Assembly: GCF_001625215.2 (NCBI RefSeq)
Contig: NC_030385.2
Coordinates: 44,355,598-44,419,597, forward strand
Reading direction: 5' to 3'
Source of the DNA: Daucus carota subsp. sativus
Lineage: Eukaryota > Streptophyta > Magnoliopsida > Apiales > Apiaceae
Length of the DNA stretch: 64,000 nt
Positions 1-11,653 of this stretch are shown one piece after another. The notes under the pieces were generated by a model. That model worked only from the letters and a program-made list of their open reading frames with translations. It was not told the DNA's origin and made no database searches. Within the stretch, counting starts at the first letter, position 1. Each line of letters begins with the position of its first letter. The position numbers were made by a program, and so were the translations under genes.

Positions 1-1460
1 ATGGAGTAAATATAGGTAAGATTTAATAGTTATTTCGATGTTAATATTATAAGTAAAATTTCTTTTTATTTGGTAAATAAATACTATAAGTTAAGGACAA
101 TTTCTCATTTGAAAAATCGTCGAGTTAAATTGCATATCGCGTTTATAGCAATTAATGCCAGATGAATTCAGTCCCCAATAAGTTTAGCTCCCACCGTTTC
201 ACCATAATAATGAGTACTATAATATTTTACATATTCCGCTTTTAGGGAAGAAAACACCTTTTGCCTCTCGAATACAAGTCAGCATACACAAGATCCGTTC
301 ATAAAGTAAGGATTTTATTGCGCGGATATGAATACATTAACAATCATTTTTAGAAAATTTTATTAGTATTTTTGTTGAGATAGAGAATTTTATTGGTCAA
401 CACCTCATTAATAATCAGGTTCTATAAACAAAATTCATAATCAGTAAAAACCCCATCTCAACAAAAAGTAATACACCGGAACGACCCAATAAAAAAAACC
501 GAATAAATTTATGACTTCATAGGATTATCAAGTAGGATTTTATAAAAATATTAATACGACATAATAGCACATATTACATACATTATTTTTTCAAACTTCT
601 AAATAAAATATCAACATTAATTTGTATTAAAATTTTCAAATCAAAATAATTATAAATTCGATAACATTCCCTAATTTATAAAATTTATATATATGGTATA
701 AAGGATATCAAAATATTAATTAAAAATAGTTTCGACAAATATACATAATTTAAATGTCATTCACCATAAAAAAATTATTCAAGCTAGTGTTTAAAATTAT
801 TTATAATCGCAAAATATATAAAAAAATTATGTATTAGCGAAATTTATTTTATATGAAAATTGAGTATCACAGGGGTTATTAGATTTTCATAGTATGTAGA
901 CTTAGAAGATCCGGAGGGGTCTTCTGGAGTCGAGTACCCCTGCTGCAAGCCTGCAATGCTTAGCCCATACTGTAGTTAAGTTCCCCGTACAATACTGCTT
1001 AGCCCAAAAGAGCAGGCTATTCAAGCAGTATACTACTCTTTTCGTCCCACCAGGATATTTACGTTTACTGTTTGCACGCATTTTGAGATTCTTATAAAAT
1101 ATAGTTCAATAACTTTTTCTTAATTTATTTTTTTCTGAATAAAAGTTTAAAAGTTTAACCTTTTTTTAGGATTTTTTTAAAATAAAAAATAATATAGAAC
1201 TATACTTTATTGTCAAAAAGTAGGGTAAAGAACACGGACAGAGTACATAGCCCATCCTATCAAATTCTTATAGTAGTGTTTATCAAGCCCAAGCCTGAAA
1301 ACAGACAAAAAGGGCCCAAAACAACTCAATTTCTCACATTTCAGAAAAACTAGATATTCGCACGAAACTTTATAAAAATCCATAGCATTTCATATTTTCA
1401 AGTAACATCGGTTGAAAAACATTGGGTTCAAAAAAACAAACAAACTATTGCAATGTTAAA
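1..1460. other. AT-rich intergenic DNA, no gene seen
   Basis: No open frame with recognisable protein similarity. At about 900-1070 there is a less AT-rich patch of unknown origin. From about 1075 to 1210 the text resembles the interior of the Stowaway-like element at 9172 (a GCACGCATT-type motif followed by a long T-rich tract), so it is probably a decayed repeat. The 3' end and UTR of the minus-strand glycosyltransferase gene must lie in the last few hundred bases. Confidence 0.5.
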
Positions 1461-3291
1461 TTAACAATTACAACACTTTTTCTTCGCCGCAAGATCTTTG
1501 ATATCCTGAATCAATGCAGCGAGATCCTCACAAGATGATCCCCCTTCCTCCGTCGCACGTCTAGCCATCACAGACAACTCCTCCGCCCGTCGCCTAATCA
1601 TCTTACTTTCATCCGATCCTCCCATCAGCCTCACCACCGCCCTCTCTATCTTCCGTTTCTCGATAACCGGGCTCTTAATCACCATCCCCGAATTCCACAC
1701 ATCGGATCCCACTTCAACTCCATTCCCCAAAACCTGAATTATAAATCTCTCGTTAAAAAATTGTTCAGCAAACAAAGGCCAAGTAATGAGTGGCACACCA
1801 GCAACCATTGCTTCAAGAACCGAGTTCCAGCCGCAATGTGTCATGAAACCCCCGACTGCCACGTGGTTCAATATCTTGATCTGTGGAGCCCAGCCGTTTA
1901 TTATGACTCCCTTGTTCTCGTCGAAACCTCCTAGTACTGACACACTTGTCTTTGTCACGAAAATAAACGGCTGGTTCGACGCATTTAATGCTCGTACAAT
2001 TTCTCTCAATTGTGCGTCGCTAAATTTAACCATGCTCCCGAAGCACACGTAAACAACCGATTTTGGTTCCTGAATATACGGGCGTAGCCAGAAATTTAAG
2101 TCAGCGGGTCAAAATTAAAAAAATTCCGATAAATATAAAAAAAAGCATATAAATTTTATTTTAGCAGGGTTTTATGCCTAAAATATGTTTTTTATATAGC
2201 TACAGATTGAGTGGGGCAATTACATACTCTCTTCGACTCATTTTATTTGAATTCTGGATATTTCAAAAAAAAATGAATCTTTTGTTCATAGAATCTTTCA
2301 AAGAATATTACAACTATTTATTCAAAAAAAAAAAGAATATTACAACTATATATTCATAAAATACATTAATTTGATTTTCACCAACTCTTTTTATGTGATT
2401 AAAAATAAGTTAAGCAAATCGGGCAGTCAGAAAAGCTAAAACAAAATGGGCCGGAGGGAGTACCTGTGTGTCGAGCCAGTTCAGACAATCTTGATTGGAG
2501 CTGATGTTTTCCCCTGAAATCTGCACCTCATTTCTTCTAGAAAAATGAAATAAAGGACCGATGTGCCAGGATTTTTGGCAAATCGTATTCTTGTAGAGGT
2601 CGACATAAGCCGGCTCGAGCTCGAAAAAAGTATCGTGGACTGTTCCATAGCTTTGAGTTTGTGATTTATCGATCACTTTGATGTATTCCCCGAATTGTGT
2701 TCTGGTCATGTAATACTCTGGCAGCTGAGTCTTTTTCATTTCGATGCAATGAGGGAGGTCCGGAACAGAAAATGTTTCTGTTCCGGGCTTCACGAGATTA
2801 TCAGTACGGAGTTTTATGTTGTGTCTGATACACTGATAAAAGAAACTGGAAGCAAAAAACATGAGCCGAGGAATATTAAGCTCCAGTGCTAGATCAACAG
2901 TCCATGGATAGAACATATCTGAAAAAATGCAATCGGGAGATAAAGACCGAATTAAATTTTCCATCGGTTTTTGAATTAATTCTATCGCCTTCCATACCTT
3001 TAAGTATTGTTCAATTGACGTTGCGGTGCTCATGCTCTCGATTCCTTCGGGGAGATTGACTTGTGCTGAGGGGAACTCGACGGAGTAAATTGCAATTTGG
3101 TGGCCAGAATTTGTGCTCTTGTCGACAGAGGATTGGAACATGGCTGCGTTGCATGGAGTTGTGACGATGGAGACTTTGACACCGTCGCGAGAGGCGAAGA
3201 GGAGGGCCGCGTCCACCAGGGGAATAAGGTGGCTAGAAGTTAAGTAGGGGAGGAAGACAACATGGATGTTGTGGTTTGCTATGTTGGCCAT
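1461..3291 (-). CDS. UDP-glycosyltransferase, UGT73-like (group D)
   Basis: Family-1 glycosyltransferase that moves a sugar from a UDP-sugar to a small hydroxylated acceptor (flavonoid, triterpenoid or hormone type) in the cytosol. The exons, read on the minus strand, are 3291-2464 and 2069-1461, joining in phase 0 to 478 residues, normal for the family. The N-terminal half has the acceptor-side His (residue 21, in SSHLIPLVD) and the Asp of the FSDMFYPW segment. Exon 2 carries the complete 44-residue PSPG box (about residues 336-379, from WAPQ to FAEQ) with HCGWNS; the final Gln favours UDP-glucose. The loop before the box (VSVLGGFDENKG) looks about ten residues shorter than is usual in UGT73 enzymes. 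The ATG at 3291 is preferred over an in-frame ATG at 3384 because it begins at the conserved N-terminus and a TATAAAA lies at 3373-3379. Soyasapogenol or abscisate glycosyltransferases are the closest families I recall; the substrate is not deducible. Confidence 0.9.
2227..2460. mobile_element. Stowaway-type MITE in the UGT intron
   Basis: The right end reads GGCCGGAGGGAG and the left end CTCTCTTCGACTCATTTTA, a degenerate inverted repeat of the plant Stowaway class (Tc1/mariner). TA lies on both sides (2225-2226 and 2461-2462). The right TA is part of the GTA of the splice donor, so the element begins at intron position +4. The rest of the intron (2070-2224) also looks repetitive (GGGCGTAGCCAG motif). 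Confidence 0.75.
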
Positions 3292-3372
3292 TGATGCAGA
3301 GCAGAGTTTAAGTTTACCAATGTGAGTATGAAATAGTAATGTGATTTGGCTTTTACTCTTGGGGGCTTGGGA

Positions 3373-3379
3373 TTTTATA
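3373..3379 (-). promoter_or_regulatory. Putative TATA box of the UGT gene
   Basis: TATAAAA on the minus strand, 82 bases upstream of the chosen ATG. The spacing is normal for a plant core promoter with a short leader and supports 3291 as the start codon. Confidence 0.5.
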
Positions 3380-3782
3380 AGCATTCAGTGATGGTTATAA
3401 CATAAATTGGGTACATGGATTCTCAAATGTATCTGACATGGAGCATTTAATTAGGATTCTAAAAGATTTTTTTCCTCATAAATTTCAAGAGTATTTAATT
3501 TAGATTTTAAAAAAATATCATGAATTGGGATATTCAATTACGATTTTAAACTATGTTACAAAATCTTGTGATATTCGATCGAGATTTTAAATTATGTTTA
3601 AAAAACTGATGTTATTCGATTCAAATTGTTTAAAATTCATTAAAATCTGATGGTATTCAAATACTCATGGATTTTTTTTTGAATTTCAAAAATTTATAGA
3701 TTTTGTTCTTCGTATATTTAAAAATTTTGAATTCTCACCAAAATTCATGAGATTATGAATCCTAAAAAATCTATATCAAATC

Positions 3783-4473
3783 CAGGGGTGAGCGGATGGT
3801 GTATCGGTGCGGTTTTACGATAAAACCGAAACTGAAACCGCATACCCTCGGTTTTTAAAAATCAGTACCGAAACCGCCGGTTCGGTTACGATTCAGTTTC
3901 GGTTTTAAATATCTCGGTTCGGTTACTATTGTTTCATTTCCGGTTACAAAGCCGCATACACAAAAATATATAACGGATATCTCCCTTCATTCAAAATACG
4001 GGGAACCAATATTATAATATTTGTACTTCCGAAATAAAAATGCAACATATCTTCTGGTATCTATTGCTAATTGTTATTCCTTCTTAATCTATATTCATCC
4101 TCTGTTTTCTTCGGCCTGCAAAAAAATAATGGACCGAGGCCCTTTAAAGTGTAAATTCTAGGCCCAACTACTAGAAACTGATCTTACACTTCGAATAACT
4201 CATAAACTCATAAACTAATATCTAATATATATGTAATTTTTATTTTTAAAATTCAAAATTTCTTATAAATTACAAATATTATAATTATTTTAAAAATCGG
4301 ATCGTTTCGGTTCTTTTTGGATCGGTTCTTAGTTATAACCGGAACCGCATAATCGGTTTTGGGTTCGGTTTTTTAATTTTTTGGTTTTGGTTTTGGTTCG
4401 ATTTTATACGGTTCAATTTTTAGCGGTTTTAGGGTTCCGGTTTCAGATTTTTTCGGTTTTTCGCTCACCCCTA
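3783..4473. mobile_element. Non-autonomous hAT-type element
   Basis: The ends CAGGGGTGAGCG and CGCTCACCCCTA form terminal inverted repeats of hAT type. They are flanked by 8-bp target duplications ATCAAATC (3775-3782) and ATCAGATC (4474-4481), one mismatch. The interior is rich in CGGTTTTGGTT-like repeats near both ends and encodes no transposase. Confidence 0.85.
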
Positions 4474-4624
4474 ATCAGATCTACGATAATATAAGAGACA
4501 ATCAATTAAAATTTCGGTCGAATATCCTTTTGTTAGTTGATAATTTGTGAGTGGTCCAATCAAGTCTAATAACAAAACCTCCTTGTGTCATCTAATTAAA
4601 ATCAACCAACTTTGAAAAAAAAAT

Positions 4625-5564
4625 GGCTTAATTACCAAAAAAACTATATAATAATCGTGTTTTTTTCAATTTAACCATAATAGTATATTTGTTGCATGAT
4701 AATGCAAGTAACTTTAAAAAACTTTATTTTAAAAGCCCAATCTCACTAATTCATAACCATGGTTAAGTTAAAATTAAGATGAATGCCATATATATTATCA
4801 AGTTATTAATTAAATTATTTGGTACATGGGTCTTATTAATACTTTTACTATCTCATTAAGGGTCAAAATCCTAATTCACAATCTACACAAACGCAGAGCA
4901 TACTAAAATTTATTGTTCGAACGCGACGATGTTAGTATGATTTTTTGAAATCACCGTCCATCAGCTACTGTATATCGATTATTTTTCATGGGATTTATAT
5001 TAATTTATATCGAATTGATAATTTTATTTAAGAAAAAATAGATTTTTCCGCCACCAAACTTATTGTGTATTTAGAAACTTAGCACTAAACTATGATTTTT
5101 TTGTCACTGATGTTAGGTTCGGATTTTTTTTTTGTCACTGATGTTAGATTCGGATTTGATTATTTAACACTATATTATTCATTTTAGCATTATTAAAATA
5201 TTGTGGTAGTTTGCAATATTTTGGTGATCTGAAAACGAGAGTTTGACACGCATTTTAATACCTTTAAAAAATTTAGTTTCATAAATTATTTTATTATTTT
5301 TTCTAAATAAAAATTTATCATTTGAATTTTTATACACAAAAAGAAAATGTAAATACAGCTGACTTTTTATGTATGTATAATAAATTATGTAGGTGCATGT
5401 GACATTCATGTCAGCTATGAATTAACCATGATTAAAGATTTATTAAAATTGGGTTATGTGAAATTGATTTTGTATTACTTAGTTGCATTATTCTGCAACA
5501 AAACAGTTTTATGGTTAAAATGAAAAAACCACATAAGTTTAATAGTTTTTTTGGTAATTAAGTC
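4625..5564. mobile_element. Non-autonomous Mutator-like element with long inverted ends
   Basis: GGCTTAATTACCAAAAAAAC at the left matches the reverse complement of GGTAATTAAGTC and adjoining bases at the right; the inverted repeats extend about 70 bases. The flanks carry the same 9-mer, eight A then T (4616-4624 and 5565-5573), the length made by Mutator-like transposases; the homopolymer makes that duplication weaker evidence than usual. No coding capacity. The interior at about 5240-5400 contains another T-rich repeat shared with 1075 and 9172. Confidence 0.7.
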
Positions 5565-5832
5565 AAAAAAAATTGGACAAAATTCTGAGTACATTATTAT
5601 AGAATGAGTTGCTTATCCGCTTGATTATAGGCGTAAATGCTGCTTCTATGAATGTACAATAAGCTTAAATCAGTGGTAATTTTATTTTTAACCAAACAAT
5701 GGCTGTTGAACAGGGCCATTTACAGAAATTCAAATTTTCGCACTCATGGCTTTGAATCATCTACCCTGAAGACTTGTTATCAGGAAATTACAATGTATCC
5801 TAGGCTAAAACTAAGAACAATATATTCATTAT

Positions 5833-7660
5833 TCACCCTCTTGCTACACTGTCAGAGTATGGAGATCTTCCAGAACTATTTAACGCAATTTCAAACAAAT
5901 CGCCTTCCGAGATCTCATCAAAATCTGCAGTACCTCTGTTAGTACTACTGCCATACAGGTAATGGCCTCTTGTCGTTGATCGGTTCCGCCATTGCGAATT
6001 GATTCTACCTATTGAGAAGAGCTCTTTGTCATCATAGCTCAGTAAAGGAGAATTTCCAAGAGGGCTAGTGAAACATGGATTCACAATTCTTTGCGGATTT
6101 GCTGGTGCATATTGGAATTCGGTTTGTCCAAAATTTACTAGAAAAGTAATGTCGCCGTTGGCTGCGAGAGTTGGATATAGTGGAGTTTCAAACTCCTCGG
6201 ACTTGCAGTGGATTTCATGCACAATTTCGGAGTCTACTGTCAGGAACACTTTTCTCTTGCTAGGATTGTAGCCGCATCCGATTACCTTCTCCTTTCTTCC
6301 CCATTCCTTTGTTTCTGATTCGGAAATAAGCTTGATTCCTGCAAGAACATATATGGCATTGTGATCCAGTTTAGATGTCCTAATTAAACGGACATGATTA
6401 AAGGGACAAAATTAGAAAATGACAGGACTTGAATGTAACTTAAAATGACTTGTGTTTTCATTTTTATCCAATTTTTATTTTAGGCCGCGGAAAATTGAAC
6501 AACCATAAAGATGAACATGACCTGAAACCTGTTATGTCACCCATATTTCAGAAACTAAAGTGCTAGATACTTCAAAAGTGTTCTCAAATGTTTTTCCCAA
6601 ATCTAGTTGGCAATGCAGGGGTATGCACATAAACCACCCGATTAAAATTAGTCATCTATCTGTCTCATTTGAGAAAAGAATTTGGGAACAAAATCTACGG
6701 TACTTAGCATTACTCTTTCAGAAATCTATGAAGCATTTCACTGTATGTTACATAAAGAAGAGAAGTGAAATTAAACTCACCATCCAAATAGACAGATCCA
6801 TTAGAATTGAAACCGATGGATCCTGGATAGCTCCCCGGAAGCTTTAGTGGAAGAGAGCCTCCAACGCTTAGTCCCAACGACAACAATGTGGCCGCCTCGC
6901 CTTTTCCTTCTCTAAATCCAACTCTTCTGTCATCAATCCTCACATTCCCATTCCCATGACCATTGCTACTGCTAGTAACACTGACCACAGATTCCGAATC
7001 ATCCCCTATCAGCATTGCTTTCTCCCCTTCTCCATCGACACCCTTCCTGTCACGCCCTTCGTTAATAAACAGTATCCTGATCTCAAAATAAGCCTCCTGT
7101 GGGAAAGCTGAATTCCCAAAAGAAGGACCAGGGAAAGGCAAAGCTGTTTTAATCACAGAATTCGCGTAACTGCTTGTATTAATCTTCTTTAAACCAGAAT
7201 TCAGCCTAATTTTCTGCAAAAATTCATTCGAGCCCTGACAAGCTTCCCAATCAATCTCAACTCCCATTTCATTAACTTTATCCCCTGCAGAACATATAGC
7301 TAGCAATGTCCGAGCTGACCTAAGCGACGGAGAGGCTGTATACGAGGCGTAGTTGGTAAAAGCAAACGCCAACCATCCTTGTTCCGCGGCTTCACCTACA
7401 AGAGACGGATTATCAGCCCAACTAAACAATGGCTTGGAAGCAAAACCTCGTCGAAAAACATGAAAATTTGGTCTCTTGTTATTTTCTTGATCAAGATGTT
7501 GAAACCTCGACCCTGTTTCGAGATTCTCACTATTTGCAACCATAGAATTTGGAGCCTGCTTGTTAGAATAAAACCATCTTCTTACAATAAACAGGATCAA
7601 AACAAGAAGAATTATCGACATAAAAGCTGCGGCCAGAGCAACATAAGTCCCACGGTTCAT
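5833..7660 (-). CDS. Membrane-anchored SPRY-domain protein
   Basis: Two exons on the minus strand, 7660-6781 and 6338-5833, split within a Gly codon and giving 461 residues. Residues about 6-28 form a strongly hydrophobic segment followed by RRW, predicting a single N-terminal membrane anchor. The central part has charged and Ser/Gly-rich low-complexity stretches. A SPRY (B30.2-like) domain follows, roughly residues 270-400, seen in GSIGFNSNGSVYLDG, VIGCGYNPSKRKVFLT and YPTLAANGDITFLVNFGQ. The C-terminal ~60 residues have no recognised fold. SPRY domains mediate protein binding. Plant proteins of this architecture are mostly uncharacterised, so I assign no process. Introns and frame look intact. 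Confidence 0.85.
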
Positions 7661-7848
7661 GGCTCTGAGGTTTGAATTGCCTGCAAACTGATTCTTGTGA
7701 ACTTGTTTATTGGTTGTAGAAAAAAAATAAAAAAATGTTATGATCCTGGAGGTGCTTGCAGATTAAAAAAGAGATTGATGAGCAGAGCAAAATGTATAAA
7801 TAATGGTTCAAATATGACGGCTAGAGGAGCAGAGGATTTGTTTTGTTA

Positions 7849-8243
7849 GAGCATCTCCAACCATCTAAACCTCTTGGCTAAAAAGTGAGTTGGCATACTT
7901 AAAATAAAAAAATATAGCCAACAGCTCCAAAAACTCAACTCCAACCATGCTCAGCTGTTATCTATAAATTTAGCCAACCTCCTATGGATGGCTAAATTTG
8001 TCGAACCTCTACAGGTCTGTAAGAAAATCTGTAGGAAGATTGTACATCATTTATTACCATATTGAACTGATATATTCTATTTTAACAATTTAAAATATTA
8101 ATAACATACTATTTTTAAATTATAGCCAACCAATATAGCCAGTACCATTGAAACAAAATGTCTTACAGGTTCAGCAAATTTTACATAATGTCTTACATGT
8201 CTAATTTAGCCAACGATTATAGCCAACGCCGTTGGAGATGCTC
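7849..8243 (+). mobile_element. TTA-duplicating MITE, copy 1 (PIF/Harbinger-like)
   Basis: Starts GAGCATCTCCAACC and ends GTTGGAGATGCTC, flanked by TTA (7846-7848 and 8244-8246). 395 bases with no coding capacity. TTA duplications are typical of the PIF/Harbinger superfamily; family assignment is by end and duplication only. Confidence 0.85.
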
Positions 8244-8246
8244 TTA

Positions 8247-8641
8247 GAGCATCTCCAACGGCGTTGGCTATAATCGTTGGCTAAATTGGACCTGTAAGAC
8301 TTTATGTAAAATTTGCTGAACCTGTAACACATTTTGCTTCAATGGTATTGGCTATCTTGGTTGGCTATAATTTAAAAGTAGTATGTTATTAATATTTCAA
8401 ATTGTTAAAATAGAATATATCAGTTCAATATGGTAATAAATGATGTGCAATCTTGCTACAGATTTTCTTACAGACCTGTAGAGGTTCGACAAATTTAGCC
8501 ATCCATAGGAGGTTGGCTAAAATTATAGACAACAGGTGGGCGTGGTTGGAGTGTACTTTTTTGACGATGTTGGCTATAATTTTTAATTATGGTATGCCAA
8601 CTCACATTTTAGCTAAGGGTACTCTATGGTTGGAGATGCTC
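8247..8641 (-). mobile_element. TTA-duplicating MITE, copy 2, inverted
   Basis: Same family as the preceding element but in the opposite orientation, sharing the single TTA at 8244-8246 with it and the TTA at 8642-8644 with the next copy. Also 395 bases. A 74-codon open frame at 8453-8677 crosses the junction with copy 3 and is not a gene. Confidence 0.85.
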
Positions 8642-8644
8642 TTA

Positions 8645-9038
8645 GAGCATCTCCAACCATCTAAAACCCTTGGCTAAAAAGTGAGTTGCTTACCTAAAAT
8701 AAAAAAATTTAGCCAAGAGCTCCAAAAACTCAACTCCAACCATGCTCACCTGTTGTCTATAAATTTAGCCAACCTCCTATGGATGACTAAATTTGTCGAA
8801 CCTCTACAGGTCTGTAAGAAAATCTGTAGGAAGATTGTACATCATTTATTACCATATTGAACTGATATATTCTATTTTAACAATTTAAAATATTAATAAC
8901 ATACTATTTTTAAATTATAGCCAACCAATATAGCCAGTACCATTGAAGCAAAATGTCTTACAGGTTCAGCAAATTTTACATAATATCTTACAGGTCTAAT
9001 TTAGCCAACGATTATAGCCAACGCCGTTGGAGATGCTC
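8645..9038 (+). mobile_element. TTA-duplicating MITE, copy 3
   Basis: 394 bases in the same orientation as copy 1 and very similar to it over the whole length. TTA at 8642-8644 and 9039-9041. Together the three copies form a head-tail-head array with one TTA between neighbours. Confidence 0.85.
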
Positions 9039-9171
9039 TTAACTTTTGCTGTTGAAAGGGTTGAAATGGTTGTTGCAGGGGAGTAGCTTGACTTGGAAGA
9101 TGTAACCGGTGAAGCAATTAATCCCCGTGATTGTGTTGGATAACTTTTTATATACATAATTAAACATATTA

Positions 9172-9422
9172 CTCCCTCCGTCCCCCTCATTTGTTTACAT
9201 TGGGGGACGGGGGCTCGGCACGCATTCTAATGCTCTCGTAAAACGTAGTTCGGTCAATTATTTTGAACTTTTTTTTCTTCTGTATAAAAATTTGATGTTT
9301 AAATTTTTATACAAAAAAGAAAAAATTTAAAAATAAGCTATAGAACTATGTTTTATATGCGCATTAAAATGCGTGTCGAGCAGTGTGAAAAAACTGTAAA
9401 CAAATGAGGGGGACAGAGGGAG
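9172..9422. mobile_element. Stowaway MITE
   Basis: Begins CTCCCTCCGTCCCCCTCATT and ends with its near-complement AATGAGGGGGACAGAGGGAG, with TA at 9170-9171 and 9423-9424. 251 bases, no coding capacity. Confidence 0.9.
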
Positions 9423-9469
9423 TACATATTATGAGTTTTATCATAATTTTTTTCATCTTCTGAATAACG

Positions 9470-9517
9470 GTTCCACATAGATATTATTAAAGTGTTCCAC
9501 ATAGATATTATTAAAGT
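9470..9517. repeat. 24-bp tandem duplication
   Basis: The unit beginning GTTCCACATAGATATT occurs twice back to back (9470-9493 and 9494-9517) without mismatch. A simple local duplication with no evident role. Confidence 0.85.
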
Positions 9518-11653
9518 GACTAATATAACAGATTTTAATTGAATGATTCATATGCATGTAACGAGTCCATTGTTACTAAAGTGAAATCAGTCCTACATCG
9601 CTGACCAATACGATTTAACAAAAAATCGATTATAAATTTGAGATAGACAACATTTTTCAATCAGAATGATTTTAAATTTGGAATACTCAACATTTTCAAT
9701 CAGAATAATTCTGAACTAAAAAAATATTAGGAATCTCAAAAAAATTCTATCTTTTCTTAAATCTTAATTTTCAATATTTGATTGGTTCTATTCACATAAT
9801 AATAATTTGATGTACACAAAAATCACTCAATTAAAATCAGTTACTTATTATTGCGCATTTAAGAAGAAATTTGAGAAGTTTGAGGTATCCAATTAAAATG
9901 AGCACATATGTTAAAGTATATAATCATTGCACATGATTAGATTAAAATTCTTTAATATGTGTTCAAACTTCAGTAATTAGATTTTCTGACGAAACCTATG
10001 ATGTGAATCTATTCCTGACGTTTTTATCGATTGGGTAAAAATAAATAAAACAATAATAAGCAGTTCATCGTGTAAAACGCGTGACAGGCGCAAGAGCAAA
10101 GACTAGTTGTCTAGTTTGTGTTTGAAAAAGGTGGAGACATCTTTATATTACAAAAACCGTTGTTGGTTTATTTCGACTTTAATGAGACAGAGAGCAGATG
10201 GCTAATAATTTGATTTTACTTCTAGAAAAACCGACACACACGTATACATCAATTCCTATTTATATTCTCTTCATTTTATATTGTACCAAGAACAAGTATC
10301 GTTTTCAAATAAAATCGCATGTGCTGATGTCTCGTAAAGAATACAGCTAAATTTGTTTCCGTATAAATTTTTCCTGATTATTTAGTCCAAAAAGAAAATT
10401 CCGAGAAACGGGATATTATTATATTCCTTTTTATTGAAACAGATATTATTATATTCCTATATCTACTTGAGTAATGTTACAAAAATCTTTTTAATTTACA
10501 AAATTTTATTTATTTTTTGTGTTAACGAAAATCTATTTTCTTGTGTGGATACTCTCTGAAATTTTCTGGTCAAGAAGAGTGCCCGAACACTTCAAAATTT
10601 AAATGGGCCTGAGGCAATCTATGAGAAGGACGCTTCCATTGTTTTTTAACAAAATTCAAACTTAAAATTTGACATTTTCGTCTGTCCAACTATTTTCTAT
10701 TTTCCCAGCCAATGGATTGTTACCTGTTTTTATTATCCGGCAACTGTTTTTCTTTACATGAGCCGCTGTCCGAAAACAAAATTACTGAGAAGATTAAGTA
10801 TCAAATTAATCATTGTATAATTAGTATCATTTTAAATTTATCACCGATAAAATTAAAGATTCAAATGACGGCTTTCAAATTAATGGATCTTAAATTGATC
10901 ATTTTTTAAATATATCATAAACTAAATATAATTTCAAATTTATCATTTTTGTGTTGGAAGTGGCCAATTTTAAATTTCAAATTTGTGATTGGTGAATTTA
11001 ATTTTTTTTTAATTATATAATGACTATTTTGATAATTAATAGGTCATAGATTATTAATTTAAACTTAATTTAGCTTAACGTTTTATTCCTTTTTTATTTT
11101 CGAAAATAGCATAACGCTCTTAAAACATGTTTTTAAAACATGTTTCTTTCTCCTTCTTTAGGTATCGTTTAGAGCACACAGCCACAGTTGAAAAATTATT
11201 TGGTAAATTCAAAAACAGTTTTTCAGAATAACAATTTTTAGCTGAAAATGTGTAGATAAAGCAGGTTCTCCCATACTTTTGAAAAAAACTGTTTTCAGTT
11301 TTTGCAGTAAGTTGTTACAAATTTCGCTATCAAATCTCATCAAAAAATTATATTTTTAAATATTATAACTCAAAATTAGCTAATATTAAAAAAAATAAAT
11401 ACCGAACAGTCATCTCATCTGATTTACACATTCCCCTTGGACAGATCCTTCGTCTTTTTACTTACCCTTGCTCTCGGCAGTGGCTTAAACATTCAACCTC
11501 CAAGACTCTCAACGTTTCTCAAAATTGAATATTGTTTACTCCGCCTGGACAACTTTGTTAAAATCTTATCTACTTCTTGTTCAAACAAACCTTTAAATTT
11601 TAATCAATGGACTTAAATATTTTCTTGAAAACATAATTAAGAGTAGCTGCAAT
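9518..11653. other. Intergenic DNA before LIP2p
   Basis: AT-rich, with no recognisable gene or intact element. The last few hundred bases should contain the promoter and leader of LIP2p; I could not pick a convincing TATA box. Confidence 0.5.

Noticed and set aside
3292..3384. Upstream in-frame ATG extending the UGT by 31 residues
   Set aside because: The extension is not part of the family N-terminus and overlaps the probable TATA box at 3373-3379.
8453..8677. 74-codon open frame
   Set aside because: It runs through MITE copy 2 into copy 3; repeat sequence, not a gene.
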